Of a stretch of 64,000 bases of DNA, positions 24,601 through 32,261 are shown piece by piece. Positions within the stretch are counted from its first letter, which is position 1. Every line of letters starts with the position of its first letter. The position numbers were made by a program, and so were the translations under genes. Origin of the DNA: Terriglobia bacterium (GTDB lineage: Bacteria > Acidobacteriota > Terriglobia > Bryobacterales > UBA6623); assembly GCA_009838515.1 (NCBI GenBank), contig VXRL01000065.1, forward strand, positions 62,001 through 126,000. Direction: 5' to 3'. Under the pieces are notes generated by a model. The model was given only the letters and a program-made list of their open reading frames with translations, searched no databases and was not told where the DNA came from.

Positions 24601-25015
24601 CCAGCCGGCCAACCTGTCGGTTACCGGCGACGTGGCCAACATCGGCAACGAAGTGGCGTGGTGGAACTACGCCCGCCCGAACCTCGTCGGCGACCCGTTC
24701 TCGGGCGCGCAGACCGAGGAGCGCTGGTTCAATACCGCTGCGTTTGACACGCCGTCGTTCTCTTACGGCGATGTCGGCAAGAACGTGCTCTATACGCCGG
24801 CGGTACAGAACATCGATATCTCACTGTTCAAGCGGGTTCAGATCGGCGACGGTTACAGTGTCGAACTCCGCATCGAGTCCTTCAACGCATTCAACATCCA
24901 GAACTTGGGTGCGCCGAACACCGTGCTGGGCAATCCTAACTTTGGCCGAATCGCCAGCTTGGCGGGCGGGACCAGGCCGAGGGTGTTCCAGTTCGGCTTG
25001 AAATTCATATTCTGA
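21635..25015 (+). CDS. TonB-dependent receptor with N-terminal carboxypeptidase-regulatory-like domain
   Basis: 1126 residues, start set by AGGAGG (21623-21628) before the ATG at 21635. Signal peptide MTIRLRHCLALLTVLCLVGGTAYG. An Ig-like carboxypeptidase-regulatory domain follows (about residues 28-110, GSINGTVADASESVIPGATV, GYYVFINVVPGTYSL). Next comes a plug domain (LPLNGRNYSQLLTLTPGA, DKAEYGGVLGGVINLVSKSG), then a long beta-barrel ending in FGLKFIF, whose terminal Phe is the BAM signal. This is the Acidobacteria-type Oar-like receptor. It takes up a large substrate across the outer membrane with TonB energy, or acts in adhesion; the substrate is unknown. It seems to be a single-gene unit. 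Confidence 0.92.
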   Translation: MTIRLRHCLALLTVLCLVGGTAYGQTAYGSINGTVADASESVIPGATVTLTNVGTQGQTDAETNANGYYVFINVVPGTYSLSVTAEGFSRAVEPEFTLNVNQTRTHDFALEVGAVTETIEVIAEAALLQQSTSELGTAITEEAVKDLPLNGRNYSQLLTLTPGATPVSTAQGNAGGTSFNAPVALPGSSFALPSINGAWNRSNMNLLDGVINHWFFGQSWAVLPIVDAVQEFKVQSHNDKAEYGGVLGGVINLVSKSGTNDFHGALWEFLRNDAFDSRNPFLDAGRDGPTPFRQNQYGAAVGGPVIRNKTFFHFAWEGWKYRRSQQQSYFHPTNDELAGNFQNAILDQVIYDPGTTRANPAAAGSFVRDPFPQNTVPSGRIDPMMRNYFENYFDRPDPNVSSPAFNVINTRPQQSDNNTMQVKVDHRFGNADSLWFRYSQLNNPQTLPATVKNGRIFSNRPRNIAGGWVHLLGTNVVLDTKFGWVREALNTQADLAAGMDPLAADGWAGLDEFGPPGIGLQAPYGSPGISTPRPETDWQWMVSEGVSWIKGNHNIKFGGMWVGQERDALTTQHSVPFNNAQTADPLNPGTTGNSVASALLGFPAQYTIRNQNYNITWPTLGLYVQDEWKASSAVTVNIGLRYDTYWVGKMNRGLQAGFDWDTGDWLIGGGVLPGPCSQVGIAPCIPGSGNLADLPNGQHIRLANDPNLYEPAHDGFQPRIGVAWRLRDTTVLRAGYGVNYDSFTGVMQGFQQSIGTWPDKQFAQPAYNAVGEPLTSVGRANQLGGAPLPDPSPFGSAGWYANPRTKPAYSHQWNVEIQEQLRNNLTFSIAYVGSRTKRLEHNGAANTALSAGPGSPEEVRQRRPFPYQTTMFYGNFIGQGWYDSLQMKLNRRFTNGFQALISYTWSKSLDTQSGWFGAENGIGGSSAVQDYYDPMANKGPSGYNIPHFVSIAAVWELPFGPGKGLLSSGPLSQVLGGWQLNTIAQFRSGQPANLSVTGDVANIGNEVAWWNYARPNLVGDPFSGAQTEERWFNTAAFDTPSFSYGDVGKNVLYTPAVQNIDISLFKRVQIGDGYSVELRIESFNAFNIQNLGAPNTVLGNPNFGRIASLAGGTRPRVFQFGLKFIF

Positions 25016-25133
25016 ACCGGGCGGCGCCCGGCAGTGCCGGGTGCCGCCGGAAAATGGCCGCGCCTTGCGCGAACTACTGCGGCTCGCCCTCGCGGCGGGC
25101 CGCACCCTCATGGGCGGCGACTTACAGCGTTGG

Positions 25134-27245
25134 CTAGTCGTCGCCGCCGGGCCAGCTTGCCAAGTGGCGCTGCGCCCAACTCGGGTCGCGATCCTGGTGG
25201 CAGAGCAGGCAGGCGTTGGGGCTCTTGTCCTGGCCGAATCGGATGGTCGCGTCCGCATCCGGGATGTCGTCGATACGGTGTGTCGACGCTTCGAACATGA
25301 GCGCGTGCATGATTCTCGGCATGTGGCACGACGCGCAGCGGCTGCCGGGCGATTCCGGCGCGTGCTTGGTATGCCCCGCACCCTTCGCTGCGTACCCGCG
25401 ATGGCATTGCAGGCACATCCGGTCCGGTTCGTCTAGGAACTTGAGCGATGTTGGATTCGCTTCCGGGTTGGCCGGATGCGGATCGTGGCAGCTGCCGCAG
25501 TGAGCGCCGCCGATGCGGAAGCAGGCCGAGCGCACGAAGGACTCGCCGATGAAGGTAGTCTCGCGGAACCGACCGTCGCGATGGAACGCCTTCTGTGAGA
25601 ACTCGTTGATCGGCCGCCCTTTGTACGGTGGGAAGAAGGCACCGGGGAGTCCCGTGAAGTTGACCTCTCCCCGAGGCCCCAGGTCGAACAAGTTGGACTG
25701 CATGTGGCATCGTCCGCAAAGAGCGACATGCTCTTCCGCCTCAAGGCTGGCAAAGCGCAAGGGCGTACCGTTCGCCCCCGGACTGAGAGGCTGGCCGGCC
25801 CTCGCCGCGGCAACGTGATCCGCCGACGGGCCGTGGCACATCTCGCAGTTGACGCCTGACTCGCGGTGGACGAAGTCCGTGGGCTGCCGGGACTTGGACG
25901 TCGAGAGCTGGCTGGTGTGGCAGCTGGCGCAGTTGAGCTGGTAGTTCGTGGCCCGGCCCATGCGGTGAAATTCGCCCAGCCGAGAGCGTTCGGTGCCCGG
26001 CGGATCGATCACGCGCCAGAAGTTAAGCCAGCGCCGCTGCAGCAGGTTGTACTGGACGGGAAAGACCTGGATGCGACCGTCAGGCAGACTCGTGGCGTAT
26101 GCCTGCTGCCACTTCGAGCCGATCGTGTAGTCCACCCAGTGGCGCTGCCACTGGCCTTGGTCGTCGCGGAACTCCATGTAAGGGCGGTCGCCGAGTGTCC
26201 CCACCCGTCCGACCGTGACACCGTCTTCGGTCCTGAACTCGGATCGCGACTCGAAGTTGCCGAGAATGTTGGCCGGCTCGAACTCGCGGAACATTCGCGC
26301 CATGCCGGTTTGCTTCCAAGAATCGAAGATTGCAGTGTGGCAGTCGCGGCAGGAGTCGGATCCGGCATAGCTCGGAGCTGGGCCGGACGGCTCGTCGCGC
26401 TCGGCGGGCTCGGCTTGGATCTGTGCGGAAGGGATCCTGTCCAGGAAATCCTCGAACGAACCGCGGGTGTCTGCCGGTCGCGCCCGATACGATTTCTCCA
26501 GCTCCTGCTGCGCCCGCGCTCGCAACGGCCCTCCCAGCCGGTATGCGTCAGCCAAGTTGCTTTGCGATTTGGCTCGCTGCAGTGCCAGCCCGTGGGCGAT
26601 CCCTAGCAAGTACGCGGCTTGGGGATTGTCGGGGTCGAGGGAGCGCGAACGGGTCAGTCGCTCGATGGCATTCACGACCTGGCGAGCTTGCGCCGAGCCT
26701 GTCTCTCGAAATGACCGTGTCAGAGCGGCCCGGCCAAGGATCAGATGGCAAGAGCCTCTGAGCTTGGGCTCCAGCGCTGCCCATGCAGGGGCGCTGAAAT
26801 TCGACGGCTTGTCGAAGCGGTCGAGCTGCCGAAGCGCATCCTGAGCTGTTGCCACGGCCTGGTCGAACTGCTGTCTTGCCGCACGCGCATCGGCCAAGGC
26901 GACTAGCAGCAGCGGATTCTCGGGCAGGATCCGAAGCGACGCCTCGGCATGAGCGATGCCTCGGTCAAGTTCGCCAAGGTCGATGGCAGCCTTGGCCGCA
27001 ATGTCGTGCACGGCCGCGAGCAAGGGCGAGGCAGGGAAGGCGCTCAGGAACTCTTCCGCGACGGAGTCCTTCGCGCGCAGGTCGGGCTCTTCGAGCAGTG
27101 CCCTGAGCGCCCGGCGCTCGGGCTCGCTTTCGGCTTGGTCCAGCACGGTAAATCGCGTGTCGTCTTCGCGGAAAAGGGCGGTGTCGACGATCTGAGCCTG
27201 GAGAGAAAAAGCGAACGCCGCAAGCGCCACCAGAGCCATCGGCAT
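25134..27245 (-). CDS. exported octahaem cytochrome c with N-terminal TPR region
   Basis: 703 residues from the ATG at 27245. Start uncertain: the frame is open to 27434, and upstream residues would add Arg residues before the hydrophobic stretch MPMALVALAAFAFSLQAQ. Residues 30-290 are helical TPR-like repeats. The second half holds eight CxxCH sites: CRDCH, CASCH, CEMCH, CGRCH, CGSCH, CLQCH, CASCH, CLLCH. Spacing and the ESGVNCEMCHGPSADH block are like cytochrome c554/NrfA-related multihaem proteins. Likely periplasmic electron transfer or a small-molecule reductase; no substrate can be assigned. It is convergent with the TonB receptor. Confidence 0.88.
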   Translation of the reverse strand: MPMALVALAAFAFSLQAQIVDTALFREDDTRFTVLDQAESEPERRALRALLEEPDLRAKDSVAEEFLSAFPASPLLAAVHDIAAKAAIDLGELDRGIAHAEASLRILPENPLLLVALADARAARQQFDQAVATAQDALRQLDRFDKPSNFSAPAWAALEPKLRGSCHLILGRAALTRSFRETGSAQARQVVNAIERLTRSRSLDPDNPQAAYLLGIAHGLALQRAKSQSNLADAYRLGGPLRARAQQELEKSYRARPADTRGSFEDFLDRIPSAQIQAEPAERDEPSGPAPSYAGSDSCRDCHTAIFDSWKQTGMARMFREFEPANILGNFESRSEFRTEDGVTVGRVGTLGDRPYMEFRDDQGQWQRHWVDYTIGSKWQQAYATSLPDGRIQVFPVQYNLLQRRWLNFWRVIDPPGTERSRLGEFHRMGRATNYQLNCASCHTSQLSTSKSRQPTDFVHRESGVNCEMCHGPSADHVAAARAGQPLSPGANGTPLRFASLEAEEHVALCGRCHMQSNLFDLGPRGEVNFTGLPGAFFPPYKGRPINEFSQKAFHRDGRFRETTFIGESFVRSACFRIGGAHCGSCHDPHPANPEANPTSLKFLDEPDRMCLQCHRGYAAKGAGHTKHAPESPGSRCASCHMPRIMHALMFEASTHRIDDIPDADATIRFGQDKSPNACLLCHQDRDPSWAQRHLASWPGGDD

Positions 27246-27434
27246 CGGTGCCAATATCGTGCCGACGAGCCGACGCGAGGGGGTCTGCCGGAGCCTCTCG
27301 GATCCAGTCCAGCGCCTGGCCAGGCCCCCTGGGCAGCCGAGGGATCTGATGCATGCCAGGGCGGTGGCTGGTGCCGGCTGCGGCAGACGAAAGAGACGTA
27401 CCCAAGGCCTAACTGGGAATCCTGTCTCCGGCAC

Positions 27435-27704
27435 CCTTCCAAGATAGATGGGATTCGGCTTGAGAGCTCGCCGGCCGAGTGAGCGGTCAGCTTCGAACGC
27501 ACGCCGAAGGGTTGCACAGATTGATACTACGGCGAGTTCAGCATGTCGAAAGAGCTTCTGAAATGCCCTGTCCAGCCAAGAAGCATCCCGCCCGGCGCAA
27601 GGGACGAGACCGGCCCCCTGGAAGAGTCCCCACGCCGGGTGCGGGCCACTCGCTCGCCGATCCTCCGCCTCGCGTCCGGTGGTTGAGTCGCGGATGCAGG
27701 CGCA
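27435..27704. other. intergenic, nothing recognised
   Basis: About 270 bases (460 if the short cytochrome start is used) between the octahaem cytochrome gene and the third ATPase stop. No gene, repeat or clear hairpin with a T-run was found. Confidence 0.4.
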
Positions 27705-28934
27705 TCACAAGGCCGCAAATGGTAGAGCGAGGATTCCGGCACCGAGAGGGATCCGCACATCGCCTGGATGCACAACATATCCAGGCATCGCCGTTTCGTG
27801 AAAATCCTGCTTCCAGCGCTTGATGGCCGAGGCCATACCCGGGTGCGGTGTGGCCGAGAGCTTGACCTCGATAGGCACTTGTTTCCCCTCGACTTCGACC
27901 AAAAGGTCCACTTCTGTTCCCGCGGCGGTCCGCCAGAAGTAGACTTGCGGCTCCAGCCCGCGGTGTGCGAGCGTCTTCACAACTTCGGACAGCACGGCAG
28001 TTTCCAGAATCGCGCCCGCCATGGGTCCTGACGAGGCGTGTTCGGGGTCCCTCAGCCCCACGAGATAGCAAAGAGTGCCCACGTCAGTGAAATACACCTT
28101 CGGTGTCTTGACGAGCCGTTTGCCAACGTTGGCGAAGTACGGACGAAGCACGATCACCTGGTAGGTCGCTTCGAGCACGGAGAGCCATGCTTTGACCGTG
28201 TTGAGCGCGACGCCGAGGTCTCGGGCAAGATCTGCCAGATTCAGGAGTTGGGCGCTTCTGGCTGCCAGCGCCCGTAGGAAGATCTGGAACTGGGACAGGT
28301 CTCCGATCTGTCTGAGCATCCGCAGGTCCCGTTCGAGATAGGTCTGGACGTAGCTGGCGTGCCACATCCGCTCGTCCCGACCGGGGTTCGCCACCAATTC
28401 GGGATAGCCGCCTCGCAAGAACCGCTTCCACAGTTCTCCAAACGAGTAGGAGATTCCCGGCAAGGAGGCCGGGCCGTGCTCCCAGGCCAATGGAAGCGCA
28501 GGTCTCCCTTCGGCTTCCCGCCTGGACAACGGAAACAGGCGAAGCGTCGCGGCACGGCCGACCAAGGATTCGGTCACTTTTTCGCTCAGCAGCAGATTCT
28601 GGGAGCCAGTCAGCAGGAACTGTCCGGCCTCGTGTCGATTGGCGTCGATCTGCTCCTTGATGAAGGGGAACAGGCCCGGGGCATACTGCACCTCATCGAA
28701 GATCACCGGGGGAGGATTAAGATCCAAGAACATTCGCGGGTCTTCTCGGGCAGAGAGTCGGACATCGGGCGGCTCTAGGGATACGTAGCGGTATCGCTCC
28801 CCAAACAGGCTCTGAAGGAGTGTAGTCTTGCCGGATTGTCGCGGTCCCGTCAGGACTACTGCCGGGAACTCCGTGGCGGCTCTTTGGAGGACGGGTTCGA
28901 GGGAGCGGGCGATATATGGGACGTCAGGTCTCAT
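27705..28934 (-). CDS. AAA ATPase with DUF4143 domain (paralogue 3)
   Basis: 409 residues, ATG at 28934. Walker A GPRQSGKT, Walker B PPVIFDEVQYAP, sensor LLTGSQNL, an HTH-like segment (DLGVALNTVKAWLSVLEATY) and the C-terminal nuclease-like signature GTEVDLLVEVEGKQVPIEVK, here with the full Asp...Glu-x-Lys set. Same family as the genes at 1146 and 5421 but a more distant branch (longer N-domain, EVK motif intact). Preceded by an AT-rich dyad (28954-28968). The role is unknown; three copies in 29 kb suggest spread by duplication or transfer. Confidence 0.88.
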   Translation of the reverse strand: MRPDVPYIARSLEPVLQRAATEFPAVVLTGPRQSGKTTLLQSLFGERYRYVSLEPPDVRLSAREDPRMFLDLNPPPVIFDEVQYAPGLFPFIKEQIDANRHEAGQFLLTGSQNLLLSEKVTESLVGRAATLRLFPLSRREAEGRPALPLAWEHGPASLPGISYSFGELWKRFLRGGYPELVANPGRDERMWHASYVQTYLERDLRMLRQIGDLSQFQIFLRALAARSAQLLNLADLARDLGVALNTVKAWLSVLEATYQVIVLRPYFANVGKRLVKTPKVYFTDVGTLCYLVGLRDPEHASSGPMAGAILETAVLSEVVKTLAHRGLEPQVYFWRTAAGTEVDLLVEVEGKQVPIEVKLSATPHPGMASAIKRWKQDFHETAMPGYVVHPGDVRIPLGAGILALPFAAL

Positions 28935-28953
28935 TGGTTAAAATTATGCATTC

Positions 28954-28968
28954 AGAATACATTATTCT
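28954..28968. promoter_or_regulatory. short AT-rich dyad upstream of ATPase 3
   Basis: AGAATA-CAT-TATTCT, a perfect 6-bp inverted repeat with a 3-base centre, 19 bases before the ATG in an AT-rich island. An overlapping weaker dyad (ATGTAT...ATGCAT) lies next to it. It occupies the same place as the longer palindromes of ATPases 1 and 2. Confidence 0.55.
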
Positions 28969-29201
28969 TGGAAAATCTGTGTCTGTCGGCATGCCACGCC
29001 GAAAAGGCCACCACCGTCTTCCTCGACCGAGTGGACGTCAGAAGTCCGCGATACAGGTCTAGGGCAATCAGAAGAGCTTGTGGGCTGGCGGGCAGCGACG
29101 GCTGCTCGACAACGGCCCTTTCTTGATGTGGCGAAGGTAGACTCGCAGACCCGGATTGCCTCCTACGGCGGAATCGATGAGCTTTGTAAGATAGGTGTGG
29201 A

Positions 29202-30404
29202 TTGATTCATCAACGCCGTATCCCGTGCGTCGCTCGTCGGCATTGGCTGGGCGGGTTGGCGGCTCTGCTCGCACTTGGGTCGGTGCTAGGCGCGGATGTT
29301 CCAGATCCGTTGCTTGCAGCCACAGAAGCGTTGGTCAAGGGCTCTCCCCAGAGCGCGGTGGAGACGCTCGCGCCCGTTGTAAGTGCCAACCCTGAGAATG
29401 CCGATGCGCAGCGGCTGCTGGGGGTGGCGCTGTCGCTGTTGGGCAGGCGCTCTGCGGCGCTTCAGGCCCTTGGTGCGGCTACACGGCTGCAGGCAGCCAA
29501 TCCGGCCAATCACTTGGCGCTGGCGCAGGCCCTGGCCCAGTTCGGAGAGAACCGCCGCGCCCAAGAATCGTTTCGAGCCGCCCTAGATCTGGATGATCGG
29601 CTGGGACCGGCTCACGAAGGGCTGGCGCTCTCCCTCGCACTCGACGGCAGCCTAACCGAGGCAATCGTGCACTTTGGGAAGGCGCTCGGGCACGCGCAAG
29701 ACGCGCCCACGAAGGCTCGCTTGCACTTCTTTCGGGGCCGGGCGCGTCAACAGTTTGACCGCATTGCGCTGGCGGGGGAAGACTTCAAGGCGGCGACTGA
29801 GCTGCAACCTGGCCATGGCCCGGCGTACTTAGAGTGGGGTCGAATCCTAGCCGAGGATCCTGATAACAGGAGTGCCGGACCGGTCCTCGAGAAGGCGGCA
29901 GAGCTGCTGCCGGACAACGCCGAGGCGCAGCTCGCCCATGGCCAGCAGCTCGTGCGCGACGGCGATCCGGAGGCCGCCGCTCGGGTCCTCCGGCGGGCCA
30001 CGGGCCTGAATCCGGGGGACCGCGCGGCCCAATACGCGCTCGGCCGGGCCCTGCGCGCGTCCGGTCAGGCCGATGAGGCACGCCGCGTGCTTGGTAGCAT
30101 CGCAGCGTCTGGATCCGACCGGGCACTGGAAGAAGCACGAATCAACGAAGCAGGCCAGCTCAACAACCAAGGACTGCAAGCCGAAGCCGAGGGAGAATTC
30201 GAATTAGCGTTGCAGCGATACGAGGCTGCTGCGGCGATCGCGCCGGACGAGGTTGGCTTCCATCGCAATGCGGCACTTGCACTGTGCCGGCTCGACCGCT
30301 GGGTCGAGGCCAAGGCGCGCCTGCGCGAGGTGCTGCGGATGGCGCCGGGCGATCCTGACGCCACGAAGGCGCTGTATATCGCGCTGGACCACGCGCCCGA
30401 CTAG
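29202..30404 (+). CDS. exported tetratricopeptide-repeat protein (CRTAC1 operon)
   Basis: 400 residues starting with TTG. A signal-like stretch (HWLGGLAALLALGSVLGA) follows a basic N-terminus. At least nine TPR units follow, e.g. ADAQRLLGVALSLLGRRSAA, PANHLALAQALAQFGENRRA, AAQYALGRALRASGQADEAR and VGFHRNAALALCRLDRWVEA. It ends 2 bases before the first CRTAC1 gene, so the two are co-transcribed and probably act together in the periplasm or on the cell surface. TPR plus ASPIC/UnbV pairs are common in Acidobacteria and Planctomycetes, but their job is not established. Confidence 0.87.
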   Translation: MIHQRRIPCVARRHWLGGLAALLALGSVLGADVPDPLLAATEALVKGSPQSAVETLAPVVSANPENADAQRLLGVALSLLGRRSAALQALGAATRLQAANPANHLALAQALAQFGENRRAQESFRAALDLDDRLGPAHEGLALSLALDGSLTEAIVHFGKALGHAQDAPTKARLHFFRGRARQQFDRIALAGEDFKAATELQPGHGPAYLEWGRILAEDPDNRSAGPVLEKAAELLPDNAEAQLAHGQQLVRDGDPEAAARVLRRATGLNPGDRAAQYALGRALRASGQADEARRVLGSIAASGSDRALEEARINEAGQLNNQGLQAEAEGEFELALQRYEAAAAIAPDEVGFHRNAALALCRLDRWVEAKARLREVLRMAPGDPDATKALYIALDHAPD

Positions 30405-30406
30405 GC

Positions 30407-32059
30407 ATGACCAGGGCTTGGCCACTCTTGGCGGCTTTCGCGGCCCTGCCGGTCGGGGCCCAAATCCATTTCTCGCATCAGGCGAGCACCTTCAGGCTGG
30501 AGAATTGCCAGTCGGAGCGCCGCTACGCGCCGGAGACCATGGCTGGCGGTGCCGCGTTGTTCGATTACGACGGCGACGGAGACCTAGACCTGTACTTCGC
30601 CAACGGTGCCGAACTGCCGGAGAATCGCAAGACCGCCGAGCGGTTCAGCAATCGCCTGTTCGAAAACGACGGGAAGGGTGGATTCTCCGACGTCACCAGC
30701 GCCGCCGGGCTGGCCGGGCAGCGATTCGACTTCGGTGCTGCGGTGGCGGACTACGACAACGACGGCGACCAAGACCTGTTTGTCGCCGGCCTGCACGGCA
30801 ACACGCTGTATCGCAACGATGGCGCTGGCGCCTTCGCTGACATCACAGAGCCAGCTGGCCTCAGTGCGGCAGATCCTGACTTCGGCGAGCTGTGGGCCGT
30901 CGCAGGCGCATGGTTCGACTACGACAGCGACGGCTTGTTGGACCTGTTCGTGGTCAACTACCTGAGCTGGAGTGTTGGGGCCGACCCGGTCTGCGACGCG
31001 GCGGGCCCACGTGACTACTGCCACCCCAAGCACTATACGGGGCTGCCGAACCGCCTCTACCGCAACCGCGGGGACGGCACCTTCGCGGACGTGTCGGCGT
31101 CTGCTGGGGTTCGCGTTCACGTGGGCAAGGGCATGGGTGCGGCCGTAGCAGACTTCGATGGCAACGGATTCCTCGATGTCTTCGTGACCAACGACAAGCT
31201 CCCCAACTTCCTGTTCAGCAACACAGGCCAGGGGAGATTCGAAGAGACCGCCTTTGAGGCCACGATCGCTCTGCCCGAGCACGGTCGAGACATATCCGGC
31301 ATGGGCCTGGATGCCCGCGACATCGATGGTGACGGCTTGGCCGAGGTAGTCTACGCAGCCCTGCCGGGCGAGACGTTCCCGCTGATGCGGAACACGCCTG
31401 AAGGGTACTTTGTCGACATCACCGGGGCGAGCGGCATCGCTCGGCAAACCCGCGACATGGCCGGGTACAGCGCAATCATCGCCGACTTCGACAACGACTC
31501 CCGCAAGGACATCTTCTTTTCTCGCGGCGACGTGCAAGTCCACCCGATCCACCAAGGCGTCCAGATCCGTCAGCACAACAGCGTCTTTCGCAACGCGGGC
31601 GAGGGTGGATACCTAGCTCTCACGGAACAGGCCGGATTCGACGCCGCCCCTCCGAGGCGACATCGCGGCGCGGTGGTTGGCGACCTCAATGGCGACGGCA
31701 GGCTGGACCTCGCCGTGACCGCCCTTGGTGATCCTGCGGAGATCTGGATCAACGACAGCGAGCCGACTGCCGGATGGCTCGCCGTGGATCTGGAGGGCAC
31801 GAGTTCTAATCGCGATGGAATCGGGGCGGTGGTGCGCGTCGAAACCCCGGACGGGACCCAGTTCAACCATGTCACCACGAGTGTCGGGTACGCCTCGTCT
31901 AGTGCTGGACCGGTCCACTTCGGACTCGGATCTGCTTCTGAAGTCGAGCTTGTCGCGGTTGAGTGGCCCTCGGGAGTGACTACGAAGATTCGAGGCGTCG
32001 GTGCCAATCAAGTCCTGCACGTCCGGGAAGAGCCGGGCGAAGCGCCTGACGGCGACTGA
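30407..32059 (+). CDS. secreted CRTAC1-family protein (FG-GAP/VCBS repeats plus ASPIC/UnbV)
   Basis: 550 residues with signal peptide MTRAWPLLAAFAALPVGAQ. Seven-bladed integrin-like propeller with Ca2+-binding DxDxDG loops: FDYDGDGDLDLYF, ADYDNDGDQDLFV, FDYDSDGLLDLFV, ADFDGNGFLDVFV, RDIDGDGLAEVVY, ADFDNDSRKDIFF and GDLNGDGRLDLAV. The C-terminal ASPIC/UnbV domain has SSNRDGIGAVVRVETPDG, SVGYASSSAGPVHFGLG and VEWPSG. Cell-surface or extracellular protein binding ligand or matrix; no catalytic site is recognised. Start 2 bases after the TPR gene stop. A membrane-anchored paralogue follows at 32262. Confidence 0.92.
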   Translation: MTRAWPLLAAFAALPVGAQIHFSHQASTFRLENCQSERRYAPETMAGGAALFDYDGDGDLDLYFANGAELPENRKTAERFSNRLFENDGKGGFSDVTSAAGLAGQRFDFGAAVADYDNDGDQDLFVAGLHGNTLYRNDGAGAFADITEPAGLSAADPDFGELWAVAGAWFDYDSDGLLDLFVVNYLSWSVGADPVCDAAGPRDYCHPKHYTGLPNRLYRNRGDGTFADVSASAGVRVHVGKGMGAAVADFDGNGFLDVFVTNDKLPNFLFSNTGQGRFEETAFEATIALPEHGRDISGMGLDARDIDGDGLAEVVYAALPGETFPLMRNTPEGYFVDITGASGIARQTRDMAGYSAIIADFDNDSRKDIFFSRGDVQVHPIHQGVQIRQHNSVFRNAGEGGYLALTEQAGFDAAPPRRHRGAVVGDLNGDGRLDLAVTALGDPAEIWINDSEPTAGWLAVDLEGTSSNRDGIGAVVRVETPDGTQFNHVTTSVGYASSSAGPVHFGLGSASEVELVAVEWPSGVTTKIRGVGANQVLHVREEPGEAPDGD

Positions 32060-32261
32060 GGTTCGCCTCGAGTGCCGTCCCGTCGCCAGCCGGACCAGAC
32101 CGGCGGTCTGGGGGCCCTCTTGGGCCAGGGTGGGTTCTGATAAACTGATCGCGATTGGAGCGCAACGCTCGCAGGCGATCCAAGCCTGCTATTCAGCGCG
32201 TCCCTGGCTGATTGGACGCCCTTCCGTAAGTGCACTGCGCGCTTCGGCGCGAACGTGACCC

